DNA of 11,740 nt. It comes from Nocardioides sp. Its GTDB lineage: Bacteria > Actinomycetota > Actinomycetes > Propionibacteriales > Nocardioidaceae. Positions 10,176 to 11,740 of this stretch are shown piece by piece. Both the position numbers and the translations under genes were made by a program. The first letter of the stretch is position 1; every line of letters begins with the position of its first letter. Below the pieces are notes generated by a model. That model saw only the letters and a list, made by a program, of their open reading frames with translations, did not search any database and was not told the DNA's origin. The stretch covers positions 1 to 11,740 of the forward strand of contig JAJPEO010000212.1 in NCBI GenBank assembly GCA_021166815.1, given 5' to 3'.

Positions 10176-11116
10176 CGCAGCCTGGTGGCCGGGGCGTGCT
10201 GCTCCGCGCCGTCGGCCCGAGCCTCGGCCGCGGCGTGGTGCGGCAGCACCGCGAGCGCGATGCGCGCCAGTCCCGCGGCGAGCATCCCGGCCCCGAGCAT
10301 GTGCAGGGCGACCAGCAGGACCGGGAGGTCGAGGAGGTACTGCACCCATCCGAGCACGCCCTGACCGAGCTCGATGGCCAGGACCAGCGTGGTGATCAGG
10401 GTGAGCCAGCGGTCCCCGCTGCGGACCGCCAGCACGAGGAGGACGACCGTGAGTGCCACGAGCACGTACACGCTGATCGCGTGGACCTGCGAGGTGGTCG
10501 CGGGGTCCAGCCCGTTGCGCCGGGCGTCCACGTCGCCCGCGTGCGGACCCGCGCCCGTCACGACCGTGCCGAGGTAGAGGACGACCCAGCCCACGGCGTA
10601 CGTGGCGAAGGCGGTCACCCGGTGGGGCCGGGGGGCCAGCCCGCGTTCGGGACTCCTCAGCTCGTCGAGCAGGGCGATGCAGAACTGGATGATGAGCATC
10701 GACACCAGGAAGTGGAACGCGACCACCCAGGGGTTGAGGTGCGTCAGCACCGTCACGCCGCCGAGCAGCGCCTGGGCGGGGATCCCGAGGCCGATCAGGA
10801 ACGACCAGCGCACCGCGGACCGGTGCAGGGACCCGAGCGCGGCCAGGAAGCAGGCGATGGCGATGGCAGCCAGCAGGAAGGTCATCAGCCGGTTGCCGAA
10901 CTCGATCGCGCCGTGGATGCCGAGCTCGCCGTGGGTGGTGTAGGAGTCCTCGCTGCACTTGGGCCACGTGGGGCACCCCAGGCCGGAGCCGGTCAGGCGC
11001 ACCGCCGCACCGGTCACCACGATGGCGATGTTGGCGATGAGGTTGGCGATCGCCAGCGGCCACAGGAACCGGGCCATCGGGGCCAGCCGTGTGGAGAGGC
11101 CTTCTGCTACTCCCAC
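10169..11116 (-). CDS. ctaA: Haem A synthase (CtaA/COX15 family)
   Basis: This membrane enzyme oxidises the haem O methyl group to a formyl group, giving haem A for cytochrome c oxidase; it follows CtaB in the pathway. The 315-residue product has about eight hydrophobic segments, as expected. The first external loop carries a cysteine pair, Cys48 and Cys54 (GLGCPTWPKC), as in Cys-bearing bacterial CtaA proteins. The haem-ligand region HGAIEFGNRL (68-77) holds His68 and the conserved Glu72. Further candidate haem-ligand histidines lie in FHFLVS (His135), QVHAIS (His212) and ALHMLG (His272). The C-terminal tail from about 293 is hydrophilic and Ala-rich. The GTG start at 11116 has GGAAGGA upstream with seven-base spacing and overlaps the end of the ABC permease gene by ten bases, so the two are probably co-transcribed. 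It faces ctaB across a shared terminator. Confidence 0.94.
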   Translation of the reverse strand: MGVAEGLSTRLAPMARFLWPLAIANLIANIAIVVTGAAVRLTGSGLGCPTWPKCSEDSYTTHGELGIHGAIEFGNRLMTFLLAAIAIACFLAALGSLHRSAVRWSFLIGLGIPAQALLGGVTVLTHLNPWVVAFHFLVSMLIIQFCIALLDELRSPERGLAPRPHRVTAFATYAVGWVVLYLGTVVTGAGPHAGDVDARRNGLDPATTSQVHAISVYVLVALTVVLLVLAVRSGDRWLTLITTLVLAIELGQGVLGWVQYLLDLPVLLVALHMLGAGMLAAGLARIALAVLPHHAAAEARADGAEQHAPATRLRG

Positions 11117-11740
11117 GAGAACGTCCTTCCAGCGAGTGCCGCGCCCACGAGGGCCCAGGCAAGGAGCACGACGGCCGACCGGACGTCGTAGGAGGCGTCG
11201 ATCAGCGCTGCGCGCATGGCGTCGCCGAGGGCGCCCGAGGGCAGCCAGGTCACGACCTCGCCGAGCGTGCCGTACTGGGACGACGGGATCACCACCGCAC
11301 CGCCGGCCATCAGCAGGAGGTAGATCAGGTTGGCGACGGCCAGGGTCGCCTCCGCGCGCATCGCGCCGGCGACGAGGAGCCCCAGGGCGGCGAAGGCAGC
11401 GGTGCCGAGCACCAGGGTGAGGACGACCGCGCCGATATCGACCCGCGGGTCCCAGCCCAGGACCTGGGCGACGGCCGCGATCACGACCAGCTGGAACACC
11501 TCCACGACCAGCAGCGCGCCCACCTTGCCCAGGAGGAGGCCGTGGCGCGGGAGGGGCGAGGAGCCCAGCCGCTTGATCACGCCGTAGCGCCGCTCGAAGC
11601 CGGTGGCGATGGCCAGGCTGGTGAAGGCGGTCGACATCACCGCCAGGGCCAGCACCCCGGGCGTCAGGACGTCGACGGGCCGGTGCGAGAGCTCGATGCC
11701 GACCCGCTCGACACAGCCATGCTGCGGGACCGCCTTGGGC
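11107..11740 (-). CDS. ABC-2 type transporter permease, 5' partial
   Basis: The frame is open from the window edge to a TAG at 11109-11107 and shows 210 C-terminal residues of a membrane protein. Residues near VDVLTPGVLALAVMSTAF, followed by the cytoplasmic FERRYGVIKRLGSSPLPR, are typical of the DrrB-like ABC-2 permease family. Further hydrophobic segments (around LLVVEVFQLVVIAAVA, VVLTLVLGTAAFAALGLLVA, NLIYLLLMAGGAVVIP and the final VVLLAWALVGAALAG) complete the expected C-terminal half. The substrate is unknown. Its ATP-binding partner is not in the window but is expected just upstream, that is beyond the right edge. A GTG at 11655 is internal and unlikely to be the start, because the preceding residues also fit the family. 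The last ten bases overlap the ctaA start. An ABC permease and ATPase beside a ctaA-like gene is also, as I recall, the arrangement in Mycobacterium tuberculosis (Rv1456c-Rv1458c). Confidence 0.9.
   Translation of the reverse strand, partial: PKAVPQHGCVERVGIELSHRPVDVLTPGVLALAVMSTAFTSLAIATGFERRYGVIKRLGSSPLPRHGLLLGKVGALLVVEVFQLVVIAAVAQVLGWDPRVDIGAVVLTLVLGTAAFAALGLLVAGAMRAEATLAVANLIYLLLMAGGAVVIPSSQYGTLGEVVTWLPSGALGDAMRAALIDASYDVRSAVVLLAWALVGAALAGRTFSWE

Overview
The window is a very GC-rich bacterial chromosome segment with strong third-position GC bias. Gene content and order point to a high-GC actinobacterium. OpcA and the tkt-tal-zwf-opcA-pgl cluster are actinobacterial hallmarks. The first gene belongs to a protein family that is abundant in Nocardioides and relatives, so Nocardioidaceae is the best guess, though this is inference. 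Every gene but the first has a clear assignment, and no stretch longer than about 160 bases lacks a gene.

Layout. Positions 1-768 (+) hold the 3' part of an AbiEi-antitoxin-like/DUF559-like gene cut by the window edge. It converges on a six-gene minus-strand operon spanning 9010-818, in transcription order tkt, tal, pgi, zwf, opcA, pgl. This operon encodes the oxidative pentose phosphate pathway (except 6-phosphogluconate dehydrogenase), both non-oxidative carbon-shuffling enzymes, and phosphoglucose isomerase. From tal onward all four junctions overlap (GTGA, ATGA, TGATG, GTGA), implying one polycistronic message with translational coupling. A 158-bp divergent region (9011-9168) separates tkt from ctaB (+), which encodes haem O synthase. 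Tail-to-tail with ctaB is ctaA (-, haem A synthase). The ctaA start overlaps the end of an ABC-2 type permease gene that runs off the right edge.

How the genes work together. Zwf with OpcA, then Pgl, convert glucose-6-phosphate to 6-phosphogluconate and yield NADPH. Tkt and Tal return pentose phosphates to fructose-6-phosphate, and Pgi returns that to glucose-6-phosphate, so the operon could run as an NADPH-producing cycle once Gnd is supplied from elsewhere. CtaB and CtaA act in sequence (haem B to haem O to haem A) to make the cofactor of aa3-type cytochrome c oxidase.

Most of the window is ordinary conserved core genome, and I see no evidence of an undescribed system. The points that merit a second look are small: an 18-bp direct repeat pair at the convergent end of pgl that may be the relic of an insertion-sequence end, a compact terminator whose stem arms contain the stop codons of both ctaB and ctaA, overlapping divergent promoters for carbon and haem genes, and the placement of pgi inside the pentose phosphate operon.
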